64,000 bases of DNA from Solibacillus sp. FSL H8-0523 (GTDB taxonomy: Bacteria > Bacillota > Bacilli > Bacillales_A > Planococcaceae), in assembly GCF_038051985.1 (NCBI RefSeq), contig NZ_CP150291.1, positions 1,736,001 through 1,800,000 on the forward strand, read 5' to 3'. The notes under the pieces are model-generated. The model worked only from the letters and a program-made list of their open reading frames with translations. It was not told the DNA's origin and made no database searches. The stretch's first letter is position 1, and the number at the start of each line of letters is the position of its first letter. Position numbers and translations under genes: made by a program. Shown here piece after piece: positions 1-7,122 of the stretch.

Positions 1-472
1 GTGTATCACGGAAATTTTCTACTTCTGGACGAATCGCACCGCGGAAGTGGCCGACATCATATTCATACGTATTTCGTACATCAAGGACAACTGTATTTTC
101 ATCTTGCATCTCAGCAAGGAATTGTTCTGGTGACAGGTGACGACCTGTTAATTCGTGCGGGTTGACATCTTCTTCTAACCCTAAGTGCACAAGCTCTGGA
201 CGTGGACGCACATGCATTTTTTTGAATGTATGGCCCTCTGCTGCATCGATTTTGAATACGATGCCGTCAAATAACGGATCGGCGTGCATGTTTGCCATGT
301 ACTGTTCCGTTTGCTCAATTGTACCTGAAACAGTTCCGTTAATGCCTTCGTTGGCTACTAAAATACGCCCTTTTAAGCCGATTTCTTTACACATTGCTAA
401 ATGCTGTGCAGAAAATGCAGCTGGGTCTTCAATCGTTGTGTAATGGTAATATAATAAAACTTGATAATTCAT
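1..472 (-). CDS. trhO: tRNA uridine 5-hydroxylase TrhO / YceA-type rhodanese protein (3' end outside window)
   Basis: About 157 N-terminal residues are present, starting [20 protein letters not shown]. They contain the family stretch [13 protein letters not shown], the [13 protein letters not shown] segment, and the beginning of a rhodanese domain ([18 protein letters not shown]). The part carrying the catalytic cysteine loop lies beyond position 1, so activity cannot be judged here. The known family role is O2-dependent hydroxylation at C5 of the wobble uridine in some tRNAs. The ATG at 470-472 is supported by AGGTGG just upstream on the minus strand. The gene runs out of the window and no operon partner is visible. 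Confidence 0.9.
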   Translation of the reverse strand, partial: MNYQVLLYYHYTTIEDPAAFSAQHLAMCKEIGLKGRILVANEGINGTVSGTIEQTEQYMANMHADPLFDGIVFKIDAAEGHTFKKMHVRPRPELVHLGLEEDVNPHELTGRHLSPEQFLAEMQDENTVVLDVRNTYEYDVGHFRGAIRPEVENFRDT

Positions 473-611
473 AATTTCCACCTATCATCTCATATATTTG
501 CAGGATATACCTGATAGCGTCGTTTTGCGACTTAACTATCATAAGGTACCAGGGGGAGAAAAGCTATCGGACGTTTGACTGAATTATTATTGCCGGATAA
601 GGAAATCCACA

Positions 612-652
612 TAAAAAAGCCATCCTTTCGCGTCAAAGAGAAAGGATGGCTT
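612..652 (-). terminator. Rho-independent terminator after copD
   Basis: A perfect 13-bp stem (617-629 with 640-652) is followed, read on the minus strand, by a run of six T. It starts six bases past the copD stop codon, so it ends the copC-copD transcript. Confidence 0.9.
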
Positions 653-657
653 TGAAG

Positions 658-1737
658 TTATTTAAAAAACACAATCGACATGAAGCCCATATAAAAGCAA
701 ATACCAATCGCACACGCCATCGCAATCGATACGATAGTCGGTGCGTGTTTAATATAGCTTACGATGGTTAAGCCGATAAATAGCGCGGTGAATAAAAAGA
801 ACATTAAGCCAATGCCGGTCATTTGGAAATAGGCTTGCATGCCAATTGCCACGCTATCTCGGTACAACCATTCGAAAACAGGCGAGATTGCTTCCACCGT
901 AAAGTTCGGAGGCTGTTGTTCGCTGAAAATGGCTGTTAACAATAAAATAACCGTTAGTAAACCTAGCTCAACCTTGACCCAAGTACGCGGTTCAAAGAAA
1001 GGCTTGTTTAGATTTAAACGAACGAGTAAGGCATTGCCTAAAATAATTATTGCGAGTGGTAACAGCAGTACATGCTTCATGAGCATAAACTGGCCGTACG
1101 TGCTTGTCCAGCTCGTCACGTATTTAGGTACGATGACTTCTAGCATGAGTACGCCACTCAGTCCAACCGCTGTAAACGCAACAAGCGCGGTAGGGGAGAA
1201 CCATTTTAAAAACGCTTCCCAATTTTTCGCATCCGTTGAAAAATAGCTGACCATGACTAAGATCCCAAGCCACACACTGACAGCAACTAAATGGATGAAA
1301 TCATAGACTGAGCCTTCCACACCCGCCATTGAACCTGCGTGTCCGGCATAGCCAATCGCGGCCATTATCGTAATGAGGATAAAAATCGCGCATACATGAA
1401 TCCAGGTCGCCGCTTTTTTAGTCGCTGCGAAAACGAGAAGGATAAGTAAAATCGACAGGGCGAAAATCGCAAGCCACGCGTGACCGACTTTAAATTTTGT
1501 AATAATCATCGTTAACGATTCAATCAGGCCAAATTGTGGCACTAAAATCGATAACAGCTGGGTGTTTGGCAAAAATGCAGCAATTGGAATCGCAATCGTG
1601 CTTCCAATAAGCCATTTTGGTGCAATCGTAAAGCTTGGACGATACATTTCTGGTACGCATTTCATGATGAAGGCGCCCATAAGAATACTTAAGCTTGCAT
1701 ATAAAAGAAATTGACTAAGTACAACGATTACCATCAT
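658..1737 (-). CDS. copD: CopD-family copper resistance membrane protein
   Basis: This 359-residue polytopic membrane protein has about nine hydrophobic segments. The middle part (IHLVAVSVWLGILVMVSYFST) is the CopD-domain core, where a His and a Trp of a transmembrane helix are typical. The family works with CopC in copper import or handling at the cytoplasmic membrane; in Bacillus the two activities are fused in YcnJ, but here they are separate genes. The start overlaps the copC stop by one base (TAATG), which indicates translational coupling. A second ATG follows immediately (MM), so the exact start is uncertain by one codon. Confidence 0.88.
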   Translation of the reverse strand: MMVIVVLSQFLLYASLSILMGAFIMKCVPEMYRPSFTIAPKWLIGSTIAIPIAAFLPNTQLLSILVPQFGLIESLTMIITKFKVGHAWLAIFALSILLILLVFAATKKAATWIHVCAIFILITIMAAIGYAGHAGSMAGVEGSVYDFIHLVAVSVWLGILVMVSYFSTDAKNWEAFLKWFSPTALVAFTAVGLSGVLMLEVIVPKYVTSWTSTYGQFMLMKHVLLLPLAIIILGNALLVRLNLNKPFFEPRTWVKVELGLLTVILLLTAIFSEQQPPNFTVEAISPVFEWLYRDSVAIGMQAYFQMTGIGLMFFLFTALFIGLTIVSYIKHAPTIVSIAMACAIGICFYMGFMSIVFFK

Positions 1738-2270
1738 TATTTCTTTTTACGCATTACTAGGGCAATGCCGCTCACAAAAATAATGGCAAGAAGAATACCA
1801 CCGACAAAAATAAGGGGAGACGTTTTTTCAGTTGTCTCTTCCTCGCTTGCTACTGTTGTTTCAACCGGAGTTTCCTCAGTCGTTTCTTCTTCTACTTGTT
1901 CAGCAGGCTCAATTTCAACAGGTGCGTCAACCGTAAAGCTAAATTCACCTGATAATGGGTGCCCGTCTTGACTAATACTATTCCATTTTACTGTGTACAC
2001 GTCGTTTGGTAGGGCGGGCTCAAATGTCCCTGTTAATACACCGTCAACAAGCTCCACGTTCGCGGGCGTGTATTCTGTGCCATCTGCTGCTACAGCCTTA
2101 AATGTACTACCTTGTTCAATTTTTCCTTGGTACGTTAGCACGACTTGTGACACATTTTCTGTGACCGTTGCGCCGTCTTGTGGTGTTGTTTCGCTTAAAT
2201 AGGTGTGTGCCGCTGCGTTTGGTACAAATAATACAAGCGCGGCCAGAATCGATAATACTAGTGCTTTCAT
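1737..2270 (-). CDS. copC: CopC-domain copper-binding protein with C-terminal membrane anchor
   Basis: The 177-residue protein begins with a signal peptide (MKALVLSILAALVLFVPNAAA) directly followed by His-Thr-Tyr, so cleavage would expose an N-terminal histidine as in CopC and YcnJ copper sites. A CopC beta-sandwich follows (SETTPQDGATV, VLTYQGKIE, YTVKWNSISQDGHPLSGEFSFTV). Then come a Glu/Thr-rich linker, one transmembrane helix and a basic MRKKK tail, so the domain is tethered on the outside of the cell. It lies upstream of and overlaps copD, forming a two-gene operon. The ribosome binding site AAGGAGA lies upstream of the ATG. Confidence 0.9.
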   Translation of the reverse strand: MKALVLSILAALVLFVPNAAAHTYLSETTPQDGATVTENVSQVVLTYQGKIEQGSTFKAVAADGTEYTPANVELVDGVLTGTFEPALPNDVYTVKWNSISQDGHPLSGEFSFTVDAPVEIEPAEQVEEETTEETPVETTVASEEETTEKTSPLIFVGGILLAIIFVSGIALVMRKKK

Positions 2271-2587
2271 CTTAATCGATTCTCCTTTCTTATTAATATT
2301 TTCTCATTGTTCATTGTAACGAAATAATGGCAGGTTTTCACTCTTTTGGTGTTGGAATCAAAGCGGTTATGGCAAATTTATGACATCGTGTTTTTCTATT
2401 CCCTTTTAAAAAGAATGGACGAGATTAAAAGTTACGAGTTCTCTTTAGAAGGGAAGGCATAATTAAAAATATCTAGGGGTACTTTATGTACTAAAACGCA
2501 TAAAACAAGGTTTATTGTTATCTTTGTCGAATCTAATTACTATAATAAATTGTCGTGAAATTCATTTATATAAAGGGGGTGTAAAAG

Positions 2588-2818
2588 GTGGATTTATTAC
2601 TTTGGTTCACTATTGGTTTCATAATAATCGGATTTGTTGTTTTATTTTCTATGAAAAAAGGTATGGAAAGTAAGGTCGTTTATATAAAAGCAAATGTGGA
2701 AGACGAAGAAAACCCATTAAAAGCTAGATCGGTAATTTTGTGGATATGGAGTGTCGTTGCTTTCGGGATAGTGAGTATGTCTCTTGTTGTTTGGTGTTTT
2801 CAAAATTACTTTGGATAA
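2588..2818 (+). CDS. Small two-helix membrane protein, unknown function
   Basis: This 76-residue protein has an N-terminal hydrophobic helix (LLWFTIGFIIIGFVVLF), a short charged loop with KANVEDEENPLKARS, and a second helix (VILWIWSVVAFGIVSMSLVVWCF). It starts at GTG with AAAGGGGG upstream. It is monocistronic and has its own terminator. I do not recognise the family. The 317 bases upstream contain no gene, but they hold a partial copy of a dispersed repeat around 2431-2450. Confidence 0.6.
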   Translation: MDLLLWFTIGFIIIGFVVLFSMKKGMESKVVYIKANVEDEENPLKARSVILWIWSVVAFGIVSMSLVVWCFQNYFG

Positions 2819-2857
2819 CTGTTGGCTTGAAAATTGTTTAAATTCACTGAACTACCG

Positions 2858-2892
2858 AAGCCCGTTTCCATCAAGAGGAAACGGGCTTTAAT
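2858..2892 (+). terminator. Rho-independent terminator
   Basis: A perfect 12-bp stem (2858-2869 with 2877-2888) has a 7-base loop and is followed by TTTAAT. It lies between the small membrane gene and the convergent zinT region. Confidence 0.75.
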
Positions 2893-2899
2893 ATAGAAT

Positions 2900-2997
2900 T
2901 CAAACAGCTACCATTCCACCATCAACGATTCCTTCTAAACGATACATATCCAATTCGACTGCGTCTGTTTTCGTTAAAAGGCGTGATGCTTTCGGTA
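2900..2997 (-). pseudogene. Possible coding remnant downstream of zinT
   Basis: In a frame different from zinT, the minus strand reads about 35 protein-like residues ending LEGIVDGGMVAV and then TGA. There is no start codon or ribosome binding site of its own. It may be the tail of a gene mostly replaced by or deleted next to zinT. I do not recognise the family, and chance coding is possible in a stretch this short. Confidence 0.25.
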
Positions 2998-3714
2998 TTA
3001 GTGCGCCATCATTTCATGTGCAATTGTATGGCCATCCATAGAAGAAGGGTAGTACGTAGGCCAGTGTGTCACTTCTTCTAATAACGTTGCACGATCATCG
3101 CCTAAATAAATGTGGTAGTGACCAGCGACAGTAGGGAAGATACTATGGTCACTGAATTGAATATATGTTGGCAGTCCTTCTGTTGGCTCGGCTAATTTAA
3201 AGCTATAGCGTACACCGCGGTTGCCTTTTTCATACGTTAAAATTTCATGGCCATCACTTACATACGTACCCGTACGTTCTTGACCTTGGTCCGTAAACGT
3301 CACTTGATCGCCGTCAATGACAATGCGTTCGATCGTTGTTTTATAGCCTACTTCATAATAGTCTCTGTACTCATCGACGGTCATCGTGCCACCGTTTTTA
3401 ACCTTATATTCAAATACCTCATCTAATGTGCCATCCAGTAAATACGGATAGACCGATTGCCAATCGCCGGCCCAATCAGTTAACTCACGGGCTTGCACTT
3501 GCTCGTCGTCAAAATAACCGGCATAAATCTTTTTCGATGCCTCATCGTCTGCGTGAGCATGGTCGTGGTTATGATCGTGATCGTCTTTTTCAACCGCTGC
3601 GATTTCCTCTTCTGCTTTATTTTTTGATGTTTCCTCTTCTGCTGCTGCGTTACATCCTACTAGTAATGCGCTCATTGCGAAAGCACCAATCCATTTACTT
3701 GTCGTTTTCTTCAT
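2998..3714 (-). CDS. zinT: ZinT/YodA-family zinc-binding lipoprotein
   Basis: The 238-residue precursor has a lipoprotein signal peptide with lipobox LLVGC, an acidic linker, a His-rich metal-gathering stretch (DDHDHNHDHAHADD) and a complete ZinT domain from about residue 60 (GYFDDEQVQARELTDWAGDWQS). The conserved histidine region is near the C-terminus (FPTVAGHYHIYLGDD, HEMMAH). ZinT proteins bind zinc outside the membrane and support uptake under zinc limitation; in Gram-positives the domain occurs alone or fused to AdcA. Here it stands alone with no adjacent ABC importer. Two Zur-like boxes lie upstream, so zinc-dependent repression is the likely control. The ribosome binding site AAGGAG is well placed. 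Confidence 0.92.
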   Translation of the reverse strand: MKKTTSKWIGAFAMSALLVGCNAAAEEETSKNKAEEEIAAVEKDDHDHNHDHAHADDEASKKIYAGYFDDEQVQARELTDWAGDWQSVYPYLLDGTLDEVFEYKVKNGGTMTVDEYRDYYEVGYKTTIERIVIDGDQVTFTDQGQERTGTYVSDGHEILTYEKGNRGVRYSFKLAEPTEGLPTYIQFSDHSIFPTVAGHYHIYLGDDRATLLEEVTHWPTYYPSSMDGHTIAHEMMAH

Positions 3715-3731
3715 AATTAATTCTCCTTAAA

Positions 3732-3746
3732 CAGTAATGATTACAC
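3732..3746. promoter_or_regulatory. Candidate Zur box, zinT-proximal
   Basis: The core GTAATGATTAC matches the inner arms of the Bacillus Zur box (TCGTAATNATTACGA) exactly; the outer bases differ. It sits 18 bases upstream of the zinT start, where bound repressor would block transcription. Confidence 0.65.
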
Positions 3747-3787
3747 TTTATGATTATAGAGACACCTTTCCTCAATGTCAACATAAA

Positions 3788-3802
3788 TAGTAATTATTAC
3801 GA
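3788..3802. promoter_or_regulatory. Candidate Zur box, zinT-distal
   Basis: TAGTAATTATTACGA differs from the Bacillus Zur consensus 7-1-7 palindrome at one position. It is 56 bp upstream of the first box, between zinT and the next gene on the same strand, so both sites can act on the zinT promoter. Confidence 0.72.
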
Positions 3803-3839
3803 TTAATGGATAAAAAGTGACGCATCCGTTTATGAAAAT

Positions 3840-5147
3840 TTATTCAGAGAGCTCTTTTTGTACCTTTAAACGATAATCTTTTTGATTTAATAATTTGGAC
3901 TCAAATGATTTACGATTGTTAGTTAATAATAAACGTTTAATGAAATTTAGCTCATCTGTTAAATAGACAATTTCATACTGATCACCGTTAAGATTTTCGG
4001 CATACATTGCGTTATTCAAGACGAACAATGTAGAGCCACCCTTTGAACCGATATGAGTAAAACGCTTATGGTTGTCTTCATTTAATTGCATGGGCCACTC
4101 CATTATGTCACGTAAAGTGTTTGCAGCAACATTTGGTAATTTATCATTTGCTATAATAGCTAGTAATTTACCATAATCATTCGCAGATGCACCGATTAAG
4201 CGATCTGACCAAACTCTTTGCAGGGCAGGTGACAAATCAAGTGTTGTGTCATGTAAATTAAGTTCGCCAGTGCGCATTTGTTCGCTTAAATTAATAGCAA
4301 TTGAACGATAGTCAGCGATTGGCATTTCGTTTAGTTCATTGACTAATTCTTTTTCATCCATCCCTGTTTGTGGAATATGCTCTGAAATGAAGAGGGCACT
4401 TACAATTGGATAAACATCTTCATGCTGTTGTAAATCTAACTGATCTATACGGCTATTAATGGATTCCATCCCGAGTAGATGAATTAAATAATCTGTATTC
4501 GCATTTGAACTGTAAGTAATCATCCCTTTTGCGACGTCATGCAACGAAACCTCATTATTTTGTATTTTCCCGTCACTTTCCATCGTATTTAACCAAGCTT
4601 CATGGCCACCACCATCTGAATTTTTTAAATAAAATCGCTTTAATTCATCTAAAGAGACAGTTTGATCTTTTTTCACGATATTTTCCTCAACTTGCATCGC
4701 ATATTCTAGTGCAATAATAATTTTGACGGTACTCGCTAATGGACGTATAACATCTGATTGATAGGTAATAATCGGTTCTCCGTTTTCTGAGAGATAGAGA
4801 GAGGAGCTTTGCGGATTTTCTTTTAAATGTTTGATCACATAGTCAGGATTGTCCCGATATAGCGCATACGCTGCTATACTAACGATCAGGACGAGAGAGC
4901 CGTATATAGCTAAGCGCTTTTTCGTATAAGTTTTCGGATCTAGTAAAATCGTTGCAAGAAATCCAACAAATAAAGCGAAAACATAATTTACATGAAATAT
5001 AGACACCGCAATAATAATACAGATAATACAGGAAACCGTTACAATTGCTTTTCGAATATCTTCGCGTGTTCTATCTTTTTTCAACAGTAACAGTAAAATT
5101 GTGAAGAATATAAGGCATAACAGACTAATCCAAGCCAAAGTGTGCAT
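3840..5147 (-). CDS. Membrane-anchored class A beta-lactamase-like serine hydrolase
   Basis: The 435-residue protein has four hydrophobic segments in the first ~100 residues, then an extracellular domain with the serine beta-lactamase/penicillin-binding fold. The motifs in order are STVK (SxxK nucleophile box, about residue 138), SSNAN (SxN box) and a GSKGGS element in place of KTG. This fits the beta-lactamase2 group, whose members include esterases, carboxypeptidase-like proteins and true beta-lactamases; the substrate cannot be told. It precedes nothing co-transcribed on its 3' side and is separated by 34 bp from the Xre-associated pair upstream, so read-through from that pair is possible. 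Confidence 0.75.
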   Translation of the reverse strand: MHTLAWISLLCLIFFTILLLLLKKDRTREDIRKAIVTVSCIICIIIAVSIFHVNYVFALFVGFLATILLDPKTYTKKRLAIYGSLVLIVSIAAYALYRDNPDYVIKHLKENPQSSSLYLSENGEPIITYQSDVIRPLASTVKIIIALEYAMQVEENIVKKDQTVSLDELKRFYLKNSDGGGHEAWLNTMESDGKIQNNEVSLHDVAKGMITYSSNANTDYLIHLLGMESINSRIDQLDLQQHEDVYPIVSALFISEHIPQTGMDEKELVNELNEMPIADYRSIAINLSEQMRTGELNLHDTTLDLSPALQRVWSDRLIGASANDYGKLLAIIANDKLPNVAANTLRDIMEWPMQLNEDNHKRFTHIGSKGGSTLFVLNNAMYAENLNGDQYEIVYLTDELNFIKRLLLTNNRKSFESKLLNQKDYRLKVQKELSE

Positions 5148-5181
5148 CGTTAAACTTCCTCTCTATTTAAGAAATCGTAGG

Positions 5182-5484
5182 TTAATACTTTCGTTTTAAT
5201 ATCGAAATATTTGTTGCGTGTAAAATCATTAAACTGGTCATTAAAAACCAAATAACGAGCTTGTACGTATCATATTGTAGGGGTTGAATAAACTGGTCAT
5301 ATAATTCAATAGCAAACCAGCCAAGTGGTAGTAAAGGAAAGACGAATCCATAAGATTTGTTTGAAATGCTTTTTCCGCGTTCATCCTTGTTCTCTTCTCC
5401 TAACTCAAATTTTAAAACGATAAAAATGGCTAGAAAGAATATAAGTACATAGGAAATTCTAAAAACTGTAAGTAAAATACTCAT
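5182..5484 (-). CDS. Small three-helix membrane protein, partner of Xre regulator
   Basis: This 100-residue protein has three hydrophobic segments separated by a charged loop (KFELGEENKDERGKSI). Its start overlaps the stop of the Xre gene by 4 bp, so the two are translationally coupled. Xre plus small membrane protein pairs of this kind are common in Bacillales, but their role is not established. I cannot assign a named family. Confidence 0.7.
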   Translation of the reverse strand: MSILLTVFRISYVLIFFLAIFIVLKFELGEENKDERGKSISNKSYGFVFPLLPLGWFAIELYDQFIQPLQYDTYKLVIWFLMTSLMILHATNISILKRKY

Positions 5485-5717
5485 TGTAACTCCTCCTTTT
5501 TTTCTCCATACTGAAAGACTTCTTGTAGTTCTACACCAAATAGGTAAGCAATTTCAAAGGCTAATTTTAATGATGGATTATAGCGATTTTTTTCAAGTGA
5601 AATAATCGTTTGCCGACTCACCCCGAGTTGGTCGGCTAAATCTTTTTGAGAGATACCATTTTCAGCTCGGAACACAACGATTCGATTATGAATCACTCTC
5701 TCATTTGATTTTGGCAT
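5481..5717 (-). CDS. Xre/Cro-type helix-turn-helix regulator
   Basis: The 78-residue protein is almost entirely one HTH_3 domain. Helix-turn-helix residues run from ENGISQKDLADQLGVSRQTIISLEKNRYNPSLKLAFEIAYLFGVEL, the pattern of YgzD-like small regulators. The ribosome binding site AGGAGG lies upstream of the ATG. Three near-identical palindromes immediately upstream are good candidates for its own operator, suggesting autoregulation of the pair. Confidence 0.9.
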   Translation of the reverse strand: MPKSNERVIHNRIVVFRAENGISQKDLADQLGVSRQTIISLEKNRYNPSLKLAFEIAYLFGVELQEVFQYGEKKEELQ

Positions 5718-5746
5718 TTATTGTCACCTCCTGATTACTATAAAAT

Positions 5747-5804
5747 GTAAACTATTTTTGACTTAAAGTAAACTATTTTTTACCTAAAGTAAACAATTTT
5801 TTAC
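5747..5804. promoter_or_regulatory. Three tandem operator-like palindromes upstream of the Xre gene
   Basis: GTAAAnnnnnnTTTAC occurs three times, at 5747-5762 (one mismatch), 5768-5783 and 5789-5804. The repeat spacing is exactly 21 bp, two turns of the helix, so bound dimers would line up on one face. The array is only 30 bp from the regulator start and overlaps the likely promoter. Confidence 0.72.
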
Positions 5805-5900
5805 ATATGAGGCAAGCCAGTTGCCAAGAATTGCTACTAGCATATGGTCTAAGCTTTATGATGTAGGGGGTAGGGGGATTGTGAACCAATAAAAAAGTAG

Positions 5901-6008
5901 AGTGAGAAAAAGCTTGCAGCACTTGAAAAAGCACGAGAGAAAAGTCGTGCGAAGTATACTTGTGTAGAATGTGGCGAAGTTATAGGAAGTAAAAATTTTA
6001 CCCATTAA
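5901..6008 (+). pseudogene. Possible gene remnant with CxxC motif
   Basis: One frame reads about 35 residues including LEKAREKSRAKYTCVECGEV and stops at TAA 6006-6008. It has a zinc-ribbon-like CxxC but no start codon; a stop lies just upstream. It looks like the tail of a decayed gene. The family is not recognised. Confidence 0.3.
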
Positions 6009-6022
6009 ACAATGTTCTAGTG

Positions 6023-6064
6023 AAAAAGGTACAAACGTTGATATAACAGCGTTTGTGCCTTTTC
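6023..6064. terminator. Terminator-like hairpin
   Basis: A 14-bp stem with one G-T pair joins AAAAGGTACAAACG and the matching downstream arm; TTTT ends the plus-strand arm and AAAA starts it, so it can act in both directions. The loop text (gatataacagc) recurs in hairpins near 15.3 and 49.1 kb. It lies at the 3' end of the minus-strand VOC gene. Confidence 0.65.
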
Positions 6065-6093
6065 CGTGATTCCCAAACTTACATTTGCGAACG

Positions 6094-6513
6094 TTATTTG
6101 TGTTTGGCTTGTATATTTCTGAAATTTGGACTTAATTCGCTCCAAACATCAAATTTATTATCGTCTAAATCAAAGAAAATAAAATTCCTTCCAGCATGTC
6201 CTCTGTTTTCAATCTCTCCGACACGTATATCTTTATCTTTGAACTCTCTATGAATTGCCTCTAATGCATTTAGTCCATTTACTTCAAATGTTATAGAAAA
6301 ACGTTCTTCACCATAACAATCATAAAAGTTCGAACTTTGATTTTCTTTAGATTTAACAAGAAAAAAACTTTGGTTTGCAAAATTAAGAATCGCTTTATCT
6401 TCGTCTTTGTAGCTAAGCTCTGCACTTAATTTATTTACATACCATTCTGAAGATAGTTCTACATTAGTCACTGGTATATACGTAGTTCCTACTCTTAATA
6501 ATTTATCACTCAT
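6094..6513 (-). CDS. VOC-superfamily protein (glyoxalase/bleomycin-resistance fold)
   Basis: The 139-residue protein has the paired beta-alpha-beta-beta-beta layout of the VOC fold: an N-terminal module (VGTTYIPVTNVELSSEWYVNKLSAEL) and a C-terminal one (FEVNGLNALEAIHREFKDKDIRVGEIENRGHAGRNFIFFDLDDNKFDVW). The substrate is unknown. I chose the ATG at 6511-6513 because GGAAAGGA sits eight bases upstream; an upstream in-frame ATG at 6534 has no such site. It has its own 3' hairpin. Confidence 0.75.
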   Translation of the reverse strand: MSDKLLRVGTTYIPVTNVELSSEWYVNKLSAELSYKDEDKAILNFANQSFFLVKSKENQSSNFYDCYGEERFSITFEVNGLNALEAIHREFKDKDIRVGEIENRGHAGRNFIFFDLDDNKFDVWSELSPNFRNIQAKHK

Positions 6514-6659
6514 ACTATTAATCCTTTCCAACACTTAGTAGTTTAAGTTTTCTCTCTTTGTATATTTTTCTCCTTCTTAACTCTAGTATTTAATTAGAGT
6601 ATTCTGCTTGTTACCTGAAAAAATGCACCCAAAGCGGTGTTGAAGGGACCCCTAATTAG

Positions 6660-6971
6660 CTAACAAGATACCTGGTTAATCTTTTCTTTTAAACGTTCAT
6701 AGCGCTTGCGAATCGTTGGCGCGGGCTTGTCTATAATAGCAGCTATTTCGTCAAAGCTGTAATGTTCAATAATACGAAACACGATTAATGCGCTTTCGTC
6801 GGGTTTTAATTGATTTAAAATGTGTTGAAGCTGTTCATCTTGCGCATCTTCTACATTTCTTAGCATGCTATAGCAATATTTATAAATTTTGTCGTAATGG
6901 CTTGAAATAAAGACTTCCATATTTTCTACGTTCGCATTTGTTTGACTTAATGCCAAGATTTTTTGGTGCAT
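6660..6971 (-). CDS. Shortened sigma-70/ECF-like protein with internal deletion
   Basis: The 103 residues join a sigma region 2 start (HYDKIYKYCYSMLRNVEDAQD) directly to a sigma region 4 (QLQHILNQLKPDESALIVFRIIEHYSFDEIAAIIDKPAPTIRKRYERLKEKI). ECF factors normally have 60 or more residues between these points, including the -10-recognising part of region 2, which is missing here. The frame is intact and AAGGGGGG precedes the ATG, so a short protein may still be made. It is divergent from the GntR/ABC operon. It may be an in-frame deletion remnant or a DNA-binding protein that kept only the -35-recognition domain. Confidence 0.65.
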   Translation of the reverse strand: MHQKILALSQTNANVENMEVFISSHYDKIYKYCYSMLRNVEDAQDEQLQHILNQLKPDESALIVFRIIEHYSFDEIAAIIDKPAPTIRKRYERLKEKINQVSC

Positions 6972-7062
6972 TATAGTTACCCCCCTTTACTATATAAGAC
7001 AATTACAAATGATGGAATGTGACATTTATAAATAAAAATTTTAAATTTTCCCAAAAAATAGG

Positions 7063-7104
7063 TTGCAACAAATACAATCTCGGTGTAATATCTAACTAGT
7101 ACAC
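7063..7104 (+). promoter_or_regulatory. Promoter and YtrA-type GntR operator of the ABC operon
   Basis: A sigma-A-like promoter, TTGCAA (7063-7068), 17-bp spacer, TAATAT (7086-7091), overlaps a 22-bp palindrome at 7083-7104 with arms GTGTAATA and TAGTACAC. This matches the general form of YtrA-subfamily operators (GTGTA...TACAC). The operator covers the -10 box, which fits repression by the GntR protein encoded second in the operon. Confidence 0.72.
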
Positions 7105-7122
7105 TATAACAGGAGGTTCAAT

